Positions 46,083 to 52,998 of a DNA stretch of 64,000 bases are shown here, one piece after another. Below the pieces are notes generated by a model. The model saw only the letters and a program-made list of their open reading frames with translations. It searched no databases and was not told where the DNA came from. The stretch comes from CBDHHC01 sp965263345 (GTDB lineage: Bacteria; Pseudomonadota; Alphaproteobacteria; Rhizobiales; CBDHHC01). The stretch spans positions 1,116,001-1,180,000 of the forward strand of contig CBDHHC010000024.1 in NCBI GenBank assembly GCA_965263345.1, written 5' to 3'. A program made the position numbers and the translations under genes. Every line of letters starts with the position of its first letter. Position 1 is the stretch's first letter.

Positions 46083-46098
46083 AGCAAGAGATGTGCCA
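46083..46098 (-). promoter_or_regulatory. Sigma-54 (RpoN) promoter of urtA
   Basis: Read on the minus strand the sequence is TGGCACATCTCTTGCT, an exact match to TGGCAC-N5-TTGC(A/T) with GG and GC twelve bases apart. The predicted transcription start is near 46072, giving a ~38-nt leader containing GGAGGAAG. Urea uptake genes are classical nitrogen-starvation targets of NtrC, which acts with sigma-54. Confidence 0.85.
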
Positions 46099-46669
46099 TA
46101 TCACTAATGTTAAACAACATCATAATAAGTTGTTGTTTTATAACAAATAAGATCGTGTTCTTATTTATTCATATTATATCTTTTTTTTTAACTTAAATTG
46201 AATTGATTATTTTTTAATCATTGCCAAAATGATCGCCTATAATTTAATCAGCACAAAAGTAGAGTATCAAAAAGTAGGCAAACAAGAAGTGATAAATGAA
46301 ATTATGGCAAATACATATGCAAGTAAGGCCCGGCTAATAGAGGTTTGATTATCATTTGTGCGAATGATTTTTCATAATAACAATACCCTTGAACAAATAT
46401 TGATCAATCAATCTCAGCAACTCAATACAAATGTGATGTGTAAGAGTTTTATAACCTTTGATAAGCTATGTGAGATAATAAATAAATGAAATATTAACAT
46501 AGAAGACTTGTTCTTCGAAGTATTACAAAACTCTACAAGCTATTCTTACGTATAATTCAGTTCTATATTGAATCAAACGCCAAAAAGTATAAATAAATCA
46601 ATAGAAGCGATCAGCTTTTTGATAAACAAAATGCACAAATAGAAAACGACAACCCTTAAGGAAATTGCA
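46099..46669. other. Intergenic region upstream of urtA and cytochrome c gene
   Basis: About 570 bp without a convincing gene. Next to the sigma-54 promoter it has an inverted repeat AAACAAC-N13-GTTGTTT (46112-46138), a possible activator or IHF-type site. The remainder is AT-rich and must hold further urtA enhancer elements and the cytochrome promoter; no NtrC consensus could be picked out by eye. Confidence 0.45.
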
Positions 46670-47158
46670 GTGAGAAAAAACAGTTTCGTAATCCTGGCTA
46701 TAATGATTTTGTCAATAGCCTCCACCCAGGTGAATGCAGAGGTTGACCTGAAAAAAGGTAAAAAACTATATAAAAAATGCCTTGCGTGCCACTTTATAGA
46801 TAAAGAGAAAAATAAAATTGGTCCGCACCTAAAAAATGTAATTGGTAGAACAGCAGGGACATTAGAAAAATACAGATATTCACCTGCAATGAAAAAGAAG
46901 GGCAAAGAAGGTTTAATCTGGAATGATGAAAGCCTGGACAAATATCTGGAAAAACCAAGAAAATTTGTAAAAGGCACAAAAATGATTTTCCCAGGTTTAA
47001 AGAAAGAAGCAGATAGAAAAAACTTGATAGCTTATTTAAAAACTTTTTCTGAACCGGTAAAAGATGAAAAGCCAAAAGAAGCAGAAAAAGCTAAAGACGC
47101 GGAAAAAACAAAAGCTTCTGAAGAAAAGCCTAAGCAAGAAAAAGCAGAAAATAAGTAA
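46670..47158 (+). CDS. Class I c-type cytochrome (cytochrome c2-like)
   Basis: A 162-residue periplasmic monoheme cytochrome. Signal peptide (1-23, NA-EVD), haem-binding CLACH (about residues 37-41), KIGPHLKNVIGR, the YSPAM region and the axial Met in TKMIFPGLKK. It carries electrons between membrane complexes. The start is a GTG with AAGGAA before it. Unusual is a ~45-residue Lys/Glu-rich tail (repeats of EKPKEAEKAKDAEKTKA type) after the fold ends near FSEP, likely disordered and perhaps membrane- or partner-binding. Confidence 0.9.
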   Translation: MRKNSFVILAIMILSIASTQVNAEVDLKKGKKLYKKCLACHFIDKEKNKIGPHLKNVIGRTAGTLEKYRYSPAMKKKGKEGLIWNDESLDKYLEKPRKFVKGTKMIFPGLKKEADRKNLIAYLKTFSEPVKDEKPKEAEKAKDAEKTKASEEKPKQEKAENK

Positions 47159-47178
47159 TTACGAAATTTATTTCTTAT

Positions 47179-47205
47179 AGGGTTTGGGCACCTAGCCCTA
47201 ACCCT
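47179..47205. terminator. Hairpin between convergent cytochrome and retron genes
   Basis: AGGGTT-T-GGGC-ACCTA-GCCC-T-AACCCT forms a 10-bp stem with one T-T mismatch and a 5-nt loop, 21 bp after the cytochrome stop and 71 bp from the RT stop. A T-run is lacking on either side, so it may act as a weak bidirectional terminator. Confidence 0.45.
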
Positions 47206-47275
47206 CACCTTAATACTAAGAAATTCACTCTAAAATTACTTAATCATCAAAAAATTTTTAGAAAAAAACGACACC

Positions 47276-48625
47276 TCACCCACCACTATCAACACTCCCA
47301 TCCAACTGCGTTTGCAAAACTCGCCCCTGCTCAGGATTCAACATGCTGATATAAGAAATCTTCCCCTGCAAACGCATAAGTTTATCTTGCGTAATAGCCT
47401 CAGGGTTCTTTTTCAATTGATGAATTTCAGCTCGCAATTTACGGCGATCTTTTTTGGACAGGCCCACCACATCATTCACAACGACACCTGTCACAGACTG
47501 CCGGCCTCCCGCACGCATGATTTGTGTTTTGTCTTTATTAACCTCAAAACCTTCTTCAGTCACAATTTTTGTAACCATATGCATCAAATGTTTTAATGCA
47601 TTTTCATCATCTCCAGAAAAAGACAGATCATCCGCATAGCGTGTATATGTAAACCCAAGTTTTTTAGACAATCCTTTAAGCCGATTGTCCATCCGCAATA
47701 AAATAGCATTACACAACCCAGGACTAGTCGGTGCACCCTGCACACAATAACGATCTCCAACAGGAATATGATAAAGCTTATTATCCTGCTTCACAGGCTG
47801 CCTATGAGCCTCCGTCATGAGAACAGCCAGAGTTGTTGCGACCGGATAACTATACCCCAAAGCAATAAACAACCCTCTGACCCGACCAAAATGCAACGTT
47901 GGAAAACAATCTTTAAGATCAAATTTTACCACCAGTTTTTTTCCAATATGCTCTTTCGCGTTTGTAGCCACAGAACGTTTTTTCACAAACCCATGAGCTG
48001 CATCACTGACTGGCAATTTATTAATAAGCAAAACATTCAATGTCTGTAAAATTACCTTAAGCTCTTTTTTAGGGGCATATATAAGCCTCTCACCACCACG
48101 TCGCTTTGGTATGGCAAAAACATAATAATGCGGACAAGTCTCACGATACCTATGGATACTCATATGTCGAAGCTTTTTAACACTTAAACCAAGAGCACCT
48201 GCAACATCGTTTTCATTCTTCCAGATGGGTAATCCATATCGTTTAAGCTGCGCATCATCTGTTGCTAAATCTCTAATCTCCCGATTTTGTGTCCGCATGG
48301 TAAAAGAAAAAAGGCGCCCTGCTTCATCAGCACTCATGACTTTCTTCTTAGGCGGTAAGGGCCAGGTATTATAATCAGGCTTTGGTTTGGGCAACAAACG
48401 TTTATCACGATAGGAAACCCGGCGATGATTGTCTTTTAAAGGGCCAGATCTTTTAATGACTTCCGACTTATGAGAAGCATCATCACCAGCTAAAGTAGAA
48501 ACATCTCTTTGTGGTGGATTAAAGTAGAAATAGATCTTCTTTATAAAAAAACGAGCAAACCGATAGATAAGCTTTGCAACCAGATAACCAATGACACCAA
48601 TAATTATTATGAGAACTGTTTTCAT
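47276..48625 (-). CDS. Retron reverse transcriptase (type XIII-like)
   Basis: A 449-residue retron-type RT. It has the two retron-specific marks, NAxxH (NAKEH, 222-226) and VTG (378-380, SVTGVVVND), together with catalytic Asp in KFDLKDCFP (near 236), GAPTSP (297-302) and YADD (330-333), the polymerase active site. It should prime on the 2'-OH of a guanosine in its own ncRNA and make msDNA. Residues 1-30 are a predicted membrane helix (VLIIIIGVIGYLVAKLIYRF) followed by a ~90-residue Lys/Pro-rich linker; classical retron RTs of ~320 residues lack this. The ncRNA lies immediately upstream and two accessory genes precede it in one operon. It is not a group II intron RT: no maturase or endonuclease domain follows the RT core. 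Confidence 0.9.
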   Translation of the reverse strand: MKTVLIIIIGVIGYLVAKLIYRFARFFIKKIYFYFNPPQRDVSTLAGDDASHKSEVIKRSGPLKDNHRRVSYRDKRLLPKPKPDYNTWPLPPKKKVMSADEAGRLFSFTMRTQNREIRDLATDDAQLKRYGLPIWKNENDVAGALGLSVKKLRHMSIHRYRETCPHYYVFAIPKRRGGERLIYAPKKELKVILQTLNVLLINKLPVSDAAHGFVKKRSVATNAKEHIGKKLVVKFDLKDCFPTLHFGRVRGLFIALGYSYPVATTLAVLMTEAHRQPVKQDNKLYHIPVGDRYCVQGAPTSPGLCNAILLRMDNRLKGLSKKLGFTYTRYADDLSFSGDDENALKHLMHMVTKIVTEEGFEVNKDKTQIMRAGGRQSVTGVVVNDVVGLSKKDRRKLRAEIHQLKKNPEAITQDKLMRLQGKISYISMLNPEQGRVLQTQLDGSVDSGG

Positions 48626-48650
48626 AGAGAAGGCACCCGGGAAGAAAAGA

Positions 48651-48823
48651 GATACAGATGTTCAAAGTCAGGAAAGAACCACTGACAAGGCTTTGGACTC
48701 GTGGCCTCCCAGCGTTTCGTACGTTGGGAACCGCGGCGTTGAGATGTTAACAAGTCACAACCATGGCGAAGCACCACAGCATTAAGAGCTGATTGCAATC
48801 TTTTGACAATGAACACCTGTATC
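48651..48823 (-). ncRNA. Retron msr-msd non-coding RNA
   Basis: The 215-bp gap between the SWIM gene and the RT gene is closed by a 14-bp inverted repeat: a1 GATACAGGTGTTCA (48823-48810) pairs with a2 TGAACATCTGTATC (48664-48651) with one G-U wobble. After a UU/UU internal loop, GTCA/TGAC adds 4 more pairs. Inside are two small adjacent hairpins on the msr side (48777-48791 CAGC/GCTG; 48764-48776 TGGTG-CTT-CGCCA) and a longer imperfect hairpin on the msd side (48700-48735, 7-nt loop). Length (~173 nt), a1/a2 closure and position directly before the RT are those of retron ncRNAs. The priming G is not certain; the AGC at 48788-48786 is a candidate. Boundaries are set by the a1/a2 stem. Confidence 0.85.
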
Positions 48824-48840
48824 AAGTTTAACTTTTGCAT

Positions 48841-50424
48841 TTATTCTTCATCTTCGTCAAGTTCCCAGACAGAAGGTTTTTTTCTAGGAGCATGAACGGT
48901 ACTATCGGAAACAACTTTACTAGATGAACCATCCTTGCGCATGTCGGCACTCACTTTATGCAAGACAATCATATGCTCACAAGGTCCTTGGTTCATCAGA
49001 TTTTCTTCAAAAAACGTACAACTACACTTACCAAAAATTATTCGCCCAAGATCATTTACAACAATTTCCACCTCATAACCTTCGACTTTTCCGATAACAC
49101 GCCAGTCTCGATAAGTAATTTCTCTAGCGATTTTTTCAACTTTCTCACCAGTTGTGGGCAATTTAAACTTTTTTATTTTTTTCGTTTCTTCGCAAACACA
49201 ACTAAGAATTTCATAATCTTTCTGCTTAATCAGCCTGTCCGCATGCTCTTGGCGTATATCAGGCGGGAAGTAAATCTCTTCATCAGCTGGAGTTTCAAAG
49301 AGCTCACGATGCCTAAAACGCCTGGTCTCAACATCAAACATACAACGCCCCTGTCGACATAATCGGACAAGCACTTTATCAGCAGCATGCTTTTCAATAT
49401 TCAAATGTTCAGCAAGTTCTTTGACGGAAACATGATATTTCTCACGTAACAACGAAATCGCTAAATTTAAATGGGCATCACTTGCACTCGAAGCTTCAGC
49501 AAGCAAATCAAATCCTCCAGTACCAGTAAAACCAGATCCAGACCACCCTGTAAGCCCTAGAACAAAAGTCATGCCTGGTAGCTTAACAGCATAAAAACTA
49601 GGAAGCGCACGTCCTTTTAAATAAACATCAACTTCGTCAGCAAAAGGTAAAAGCCCCTCAATAAGCTGCAAACGCCTGCGTCCCCAGATGCGTGTTGTTT
49701 TAGGCGCTGTATAATTATGTTCTGCACCTTCAAGTGGAACTGTATACTCCCACGGCTCTAAGATTAATTTAGCATCTTGATTAGGCTCAAACTCATAGCG
49801 TAGGGCTCTTGGAGAAACTTTCGCTTTATTCAATTTCAAAAAACGAATAGCCGAGAGAAGATCTATAGGTTTGAGATGTAAGCGTGTTCCAGGCATACCC
49901 ATTGCAGCTTGGGTCTGTAGAAATCCTCGAACCCAGCTTTCAGGAACATCTACTTTCTTCTCGAACCGACCGCCTGCAGATGAGGTCTGAACATGAAGAC
50001 CACCAGGCCCTATCCGAAATGTTGTCGCTCGACTGGAACGCATTTCCCCCAGCGCCCCCCAAAGCCAAGCTGTAAAATCAATATTTGTAGTACCTGTTTC
50101 AACATCGCCTTCTGTTTCAAAAATATCAGGATCAACAATCAAAGCGCCATAAACAGATTGATCCTGACTAAAAGCCTCAAAGAAGACGCGGTCAGGATGA
50201 ACTGTAATAACAGGATCAAGAATATCAGCATCAGAGATCCAAGTATCATCAGACCAGATAAGCTCACCTAATGTACGCAAAGCTATCCGCAGAATAAAAT
50301 TATGCTTTTTAACATGACCATGAAACCTAACAGGCCGCCGAACATTAGTCGCAATACCAACTTGTGTTGCATCAAAATTGGACTCAAATTCTGAAGGAGC
50401 AGCGTAATCAACAAAGACAATCAT
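48841..50424 (-). CDS. Retron-associated winged-helix/SWIM zinc-finger protein
   Basis: A 527-residue protein. Residues 1-310 are of unrecognised fold, mixed alpha/beta. Residues 314-375 form a predicted winged helix (HVSVKELAEHLNIEKHAADK and the following RLCRQGRC). The SWIM zinc finger is at 467-484 as C-S-C then C-E-H, matching CxCx(n)CxH. The end is a low-complexity acidic tail. SWIM fingers bind nucleic acid or protein. Its ATG overlaps the stop of the upstream helical-repeat gene (ATGA) and its stop is 18 bp before the retron ncRNA, so the three genes and the ncRNA look co-transcribed. Domain order fits the WH-SWIM partner of type XIII retrons as I remember it. Effector or regulator role is not known. 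Confidence 0.8.
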   Translation of the reverse strand: MIVFVDYAAPSEFESNFDATQVGIATNVRRPVRFHGHVKKHNFILRIALRTLGELIWSDDTWISDADILDPVITVHPDRVFFEAFSQDQSVYGALIVDPDIFETEGDVETGTTNIDFTAWLWGALGEMRSSRATTFRIGPGGLHVQTSSAGGRFEKKVDVPESWVRGFLQTQAAMGMPGTRLHLKPIDLLSAIRFLKLNKAKVSPRALRYEFEPNQDAKLILEPWEYTVPLEGAEHNYTAPKTTRIWGRRRLQLIEGLLPFADEVDVYLKGRALPSFYAVKLPGMTFVLGLTGWSGSGFTGTGGFDLLAEASSASDAHLNLAISLLREKYHVSVKELAEHLNIEKHAADKVLVRLCRQGRCMFDVETRRFRHRELFETPADEEIYFPPDIRQEHADRLIKQKDYEILSCVCEETKKIKKFKLPTTGEKVEKIAREITYRDWRVIGKVEGYEVEIVVNDLGRIIFGKCSCTFFEENLMNQGPCEHMIVLHKVSADMRKDGSSSKVVSDSTVHAPRKKPSVWELDEDEE

Positions 50425-52286
50425 GCAACACGCTCCTCTTTTCTATATATAACGAGCTGTTCTTCTTCCAGGCACAATTCAGGGTGAGTAGAGAGAATAC
50501 GCCCAATCAAACCAAATAACTCTTCTTTGGGGTATTTTTTATCTGGAAGTTTTATAGCTTCTCTTGCCTTATGATGTATTTTTTCTGCAATTTCTATATT
50601 TTGTTGCGCAGCATTAGCAAGAGCAGAAAAAGCAGGCATCCGTGTCGCACGATGTATCGGCCTTAAAAGTGTTCCAATTAAAACATCAATATTTTCAGCC
50701 GCAAGCTTCTGCGCACGTGGATCATCCTGGGCTAATATTCGATAGGCCAGTTTCTGCACATGTATATTAGACCCTTCCACCAAATCCTGTACAGCCGAAG
50801 GGACCGTCAAATAGGCGTCAAATGATCTCACGAAAAGTAAGCGAGCTAAAATATTTGATTTCACAAGTTGATTAAAATTATACGTTGCATAAGCTGGCAC
50901 TCTTGTAAGCACGTTGGAAGCTCGTCGTGCGTATATTTTCTTGTCTTTTTCTCTGATATTTTGATAATACTCAGCCAAACGATCTAGCTCTTTTCCATTG
51001 TCATTCTTTGAGCCATAATAACTGTAATAGCTATACATCACATATCGCGCGGATAGTGTATCAATAAGCTCATCATCATCTTGTTCCAATGCAGCAGATA
51101 ATAACTCTTTAGAACTGTTCCACCATCTTGGAGTAACATTCGTAAGAAAAGGCCCTTTGATAAGCTTTGGATATTGTAAATAGAGTTTTCTTGCAAGCTG
51201 GTCATCAAGTGAATGGACACGCGCTAATCCAAACCCAGGCCAGTTCCATTCCCTGGAAACACCTGCCAAAGCCTTTAAACGTTCAATTCTTATGGTTTCA
51301 TCAAGCTTGTCATTGTCAAGAAGGTCTTTAACAGCCTGATTGAAATATTTTTTATCCGACGCAACTTGTATCGCAGCAGCATGTAAATCCCACCAGCCCT
51401 TATCTTTTGCTAAAGCAATTAACTTATCCGATTGACTATTATACCACCCACCAAAAACATCTTCGAGCTTGCTTCTAATATAGGGGAAAACATCTTTTCC
51501 CTTTTTCTCTAAAAGAGAAAGAAGTGGCCCTTCAACTTTTAACCCCCAGCCACTAGGATGTCTTTGTTGAAGCTCATCATTAAGCTTTCCAACATCACTT
51601 ATTCTATTAGACAGGTCTTCAACGTCAATTTTCCACTGCTTTATGGGTATAAGTGATCGATAGATCTTAAAATAAAATTTTGTATCACCAGCCTCCAGAA
51701 CTCTTTGTCCAAGGCGTTGCCACATAGATCTTTTTTTATCATCCCAATAACTGCTCGGCAGATGTTTTTCTATGAATTTCTTAGAAGACGAATCTGTTTC
51801 ATATAACTCCAACGCCGTATCTTCATCAAGCGTAAACCAAGTATCAAATTCATCCAGGACTATGGCTCTGGCCGCGGCTGTTTTTGCTGTCTTATAGGAA
51901 ATGATCAGTGCATTATTCCAACGCTTTTGATCTAATCCCCACTTCCCGCCAGCATATTTCCAGCTAAGCAACTTTCGAACAAGATGCGTATCACGATTCT
52001 GCCTTGCACCCTTCAGCCAGACCTCTAATGCCTCTTCATGATCCTTCCATTTAATACGGGACCACCTCCAAGAGGACACCAGTTCCCACTCCGAAAAATG
52101 ATTAAGAATAAAGGGACGAAAGATGACACGATTACGCTCATAAAGGATCGGTCCCCAAAACCAGGTCAGCCCCGAAAAAGCCTCATCCATACGAACACCC
52201 TCAAGATGATCTCTTAAACGTTGATCATCTGGTTGACTATCGAATAAAGTTTGCAATGTTTTTCTGAGCTTCTTGGCGTCCGACAC
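50421..52286 (-). CDS. Retron-associated helical-repeat (ARM/HEAT-like) protein
   Basis: A 621-residue cytoplasmic protein, almost entirely helical, with repeating pairs of amphipathic helices and no membrane segment or nuclease motif visible. The last ~120 residues (VEGSNIHVQKLAYRILAQDD, AAENIDVLIGTLLRPIHR, AFSALANAAQQNIEIAEKIH) look most like ARM/HEAT repeats; the first half is less regular, rich in Trp. The start is GTG with GGGGGA before it. First gene of the retron operon. It fits the ARM component of type XIII retrons. It may act as a scaffold or target-sensing subunit; no activity can be read from the sequence. Confidence 0.75.
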   Translation of the reverse strand: MSDAKKLRKTLQTLFDSQPDDQRLRDHLEGVRMDEAFSGLTWFWGPILYERNRVIFRPFILNHFSEWELVSSWRWSRIKWKDHEEALEVWLKGARQNRDTHLVRKLLSWKYAGGKWGLDQKRWNNALIISYKTAKTAAARAIVLDEFDTWFTLDEDTALELYETDSSSKKFIEKHLPSSYWDDKKRSMWQRLGQRVLEAGDTKFYFKIYRSLIPIKQWKIDVEDLSNRISDVGKLNDELQQRHPSGWGLKVEGPLLSLLEKKGKDVFPYIRSKLEDVFGGWYNSQSDKLIALAKDKGWWDLHAAAIQVASDKKYFNQAVKDLLDNDKLDETIRIERLKALAGVSREWNWPGFGLARVHSLDDQLARKLYLQYPKLIKGPFLTNVTPRWWNSSKELLSAALEQDDDELIDTLSARYVMYSYYSYYGSKNDNGKELDRLAEYYQNIREKDKKIYARRASNVLTRVPAYATYNFNQLVKSNILARLLFVRSFDAYLTVPSAVQDLVEGSNIHVQKLAYRILAQDDPRAQKLAAENIDVLIGTLLRPIHRATRMPAFSALANAAQQNIEIAEKIHHKAREAIKLPDKKYPKEELFGLIGRILSTHPELCLEEEQLVIYRKEERVA

Positions 52287-52491
52287 GTAGCATCCCCCAA
52301 TAAGGGTTTGTTATTTCTATATTTTCTTATAATTTATTAATGATATATGGCTGAATTAAGATTATGAAAAAACTAATATTATATATTTAAATTCAATTTA
52401 AAAGAGAGTATGTAATTTTATGGCATTACACAATTAAGAGTGGTAAAGCGATACACTTTTCAACATACCTTATACCTGGAGAGGAAAAATA

Positions 52492-52998
52492 ATGGCAACA
52501 GTTACCAGAAAAGGAACACCTGTTGAGACAATAGGCGAACTCCCTGCTCTAGGAACAACAGCTCATAACTTCACCCTCACATTGCCTGACCTGACAGACT
52601 TAAGTCTGAGTCAATTACGGCGAAAAAATTTAGTCCTGAACATTTTCCCTTCAATCGATACACCGACATGCGCCACATCAGTGCGCCAATTTAACAAAAA
52701 AGCTACCTCAATGGAAAATGTAACAGTTCTTTGTGTTTCGGCTGATTTACCTTTTGCTTTAGGTCGTTTTTGCGGCGCTGAAGGAATTGAGAATGTAATA
52801 ACAGCTTCATCATTCCGTTCAAACTTTGGAACGGATTATGGTGTCACCTTTACGACAGGGCCTTTAAAAGGCCTGTTATCTCGGGCGATTATAGTGATTG
52901 ACCTAAACGGAATCATAAACCACACAGAACAGGTTCCTGATATTTCCCAGGAACCAAATTATGAGGCAGTTTTTGAGACTTTAAGCAGCGATACTTGA
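52492..52998 (+). CDS. tpx: Thiol peroxidase Tpx (atypical 2-Cys peroxiredoxin)
   Basis: A 168-residue peroxiredoxin that reduces hydroperoxides. The peroxidatic Cys lies in FPSIDTPTCATSVRQFN (near residue 61) and the resolving Cys in GRFCGAEGIENV (near 95), the Tpx arrangement; SADLPFA and DYGV are also typical. CTGGAGAGG precedes the ATG. Its 3' end overlaps the convergent MCP gene by 18 bp. Confidence 0.95.
   Translation: MATVTRKGTPVETIGELPALGTTAHNFTLTLPDLTDLSLSQLRRKNLVLNIFPSIDTPTCATSVRQFNKKATSMENVTVLCVSADLPFALGRFCGAEGIENVITASSFRSNFGTDYGVTFTTGPLKGLLSRAIIVIDLNGIINHTEQVPDISQEPNYEAVFETLSSDT

Noticed and set aside
46090..46104. Possible CRP site TGTGCCATATCACT near urtA
   Set aside because: Half-site spacing is wrong (four instead of six bases) and it overlaps the exact sigma-54 element, which explains the sequence better.
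46112..46138. AAACAAC-N13-GTTGTTT as an NtrC site
   Set aside because: It does not resemble the GCACC...GGTGC NtrC pattern, so it is only noted as an unassigned inverted repeat.
46573..46977. 134-residue minus-strand frame overlapping the cytochrome gene
   Set aside because: It lies opposite an unmistakable cytochrome c with CLACH; the Phe/Leu-rich product is the complement of Lys/Glu codons.
47276..48625. Reverse transcriptase as a group II intron or a diversity-generating retroelement
   Set aside because: No maturase/endonuclease domain or intron RNA features were seen, no template/variable repeat pair is nearby, and the NAxxH and VTG marks are those of retrons.
48622..48840. 72-codon minus-strand frame between the SWIM and RT genes
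   Set aside because: Its residues resemble no family and it coincides with the highly structured retron ncRNA bounded by the a1/a2 stem; a coding role is less likely.
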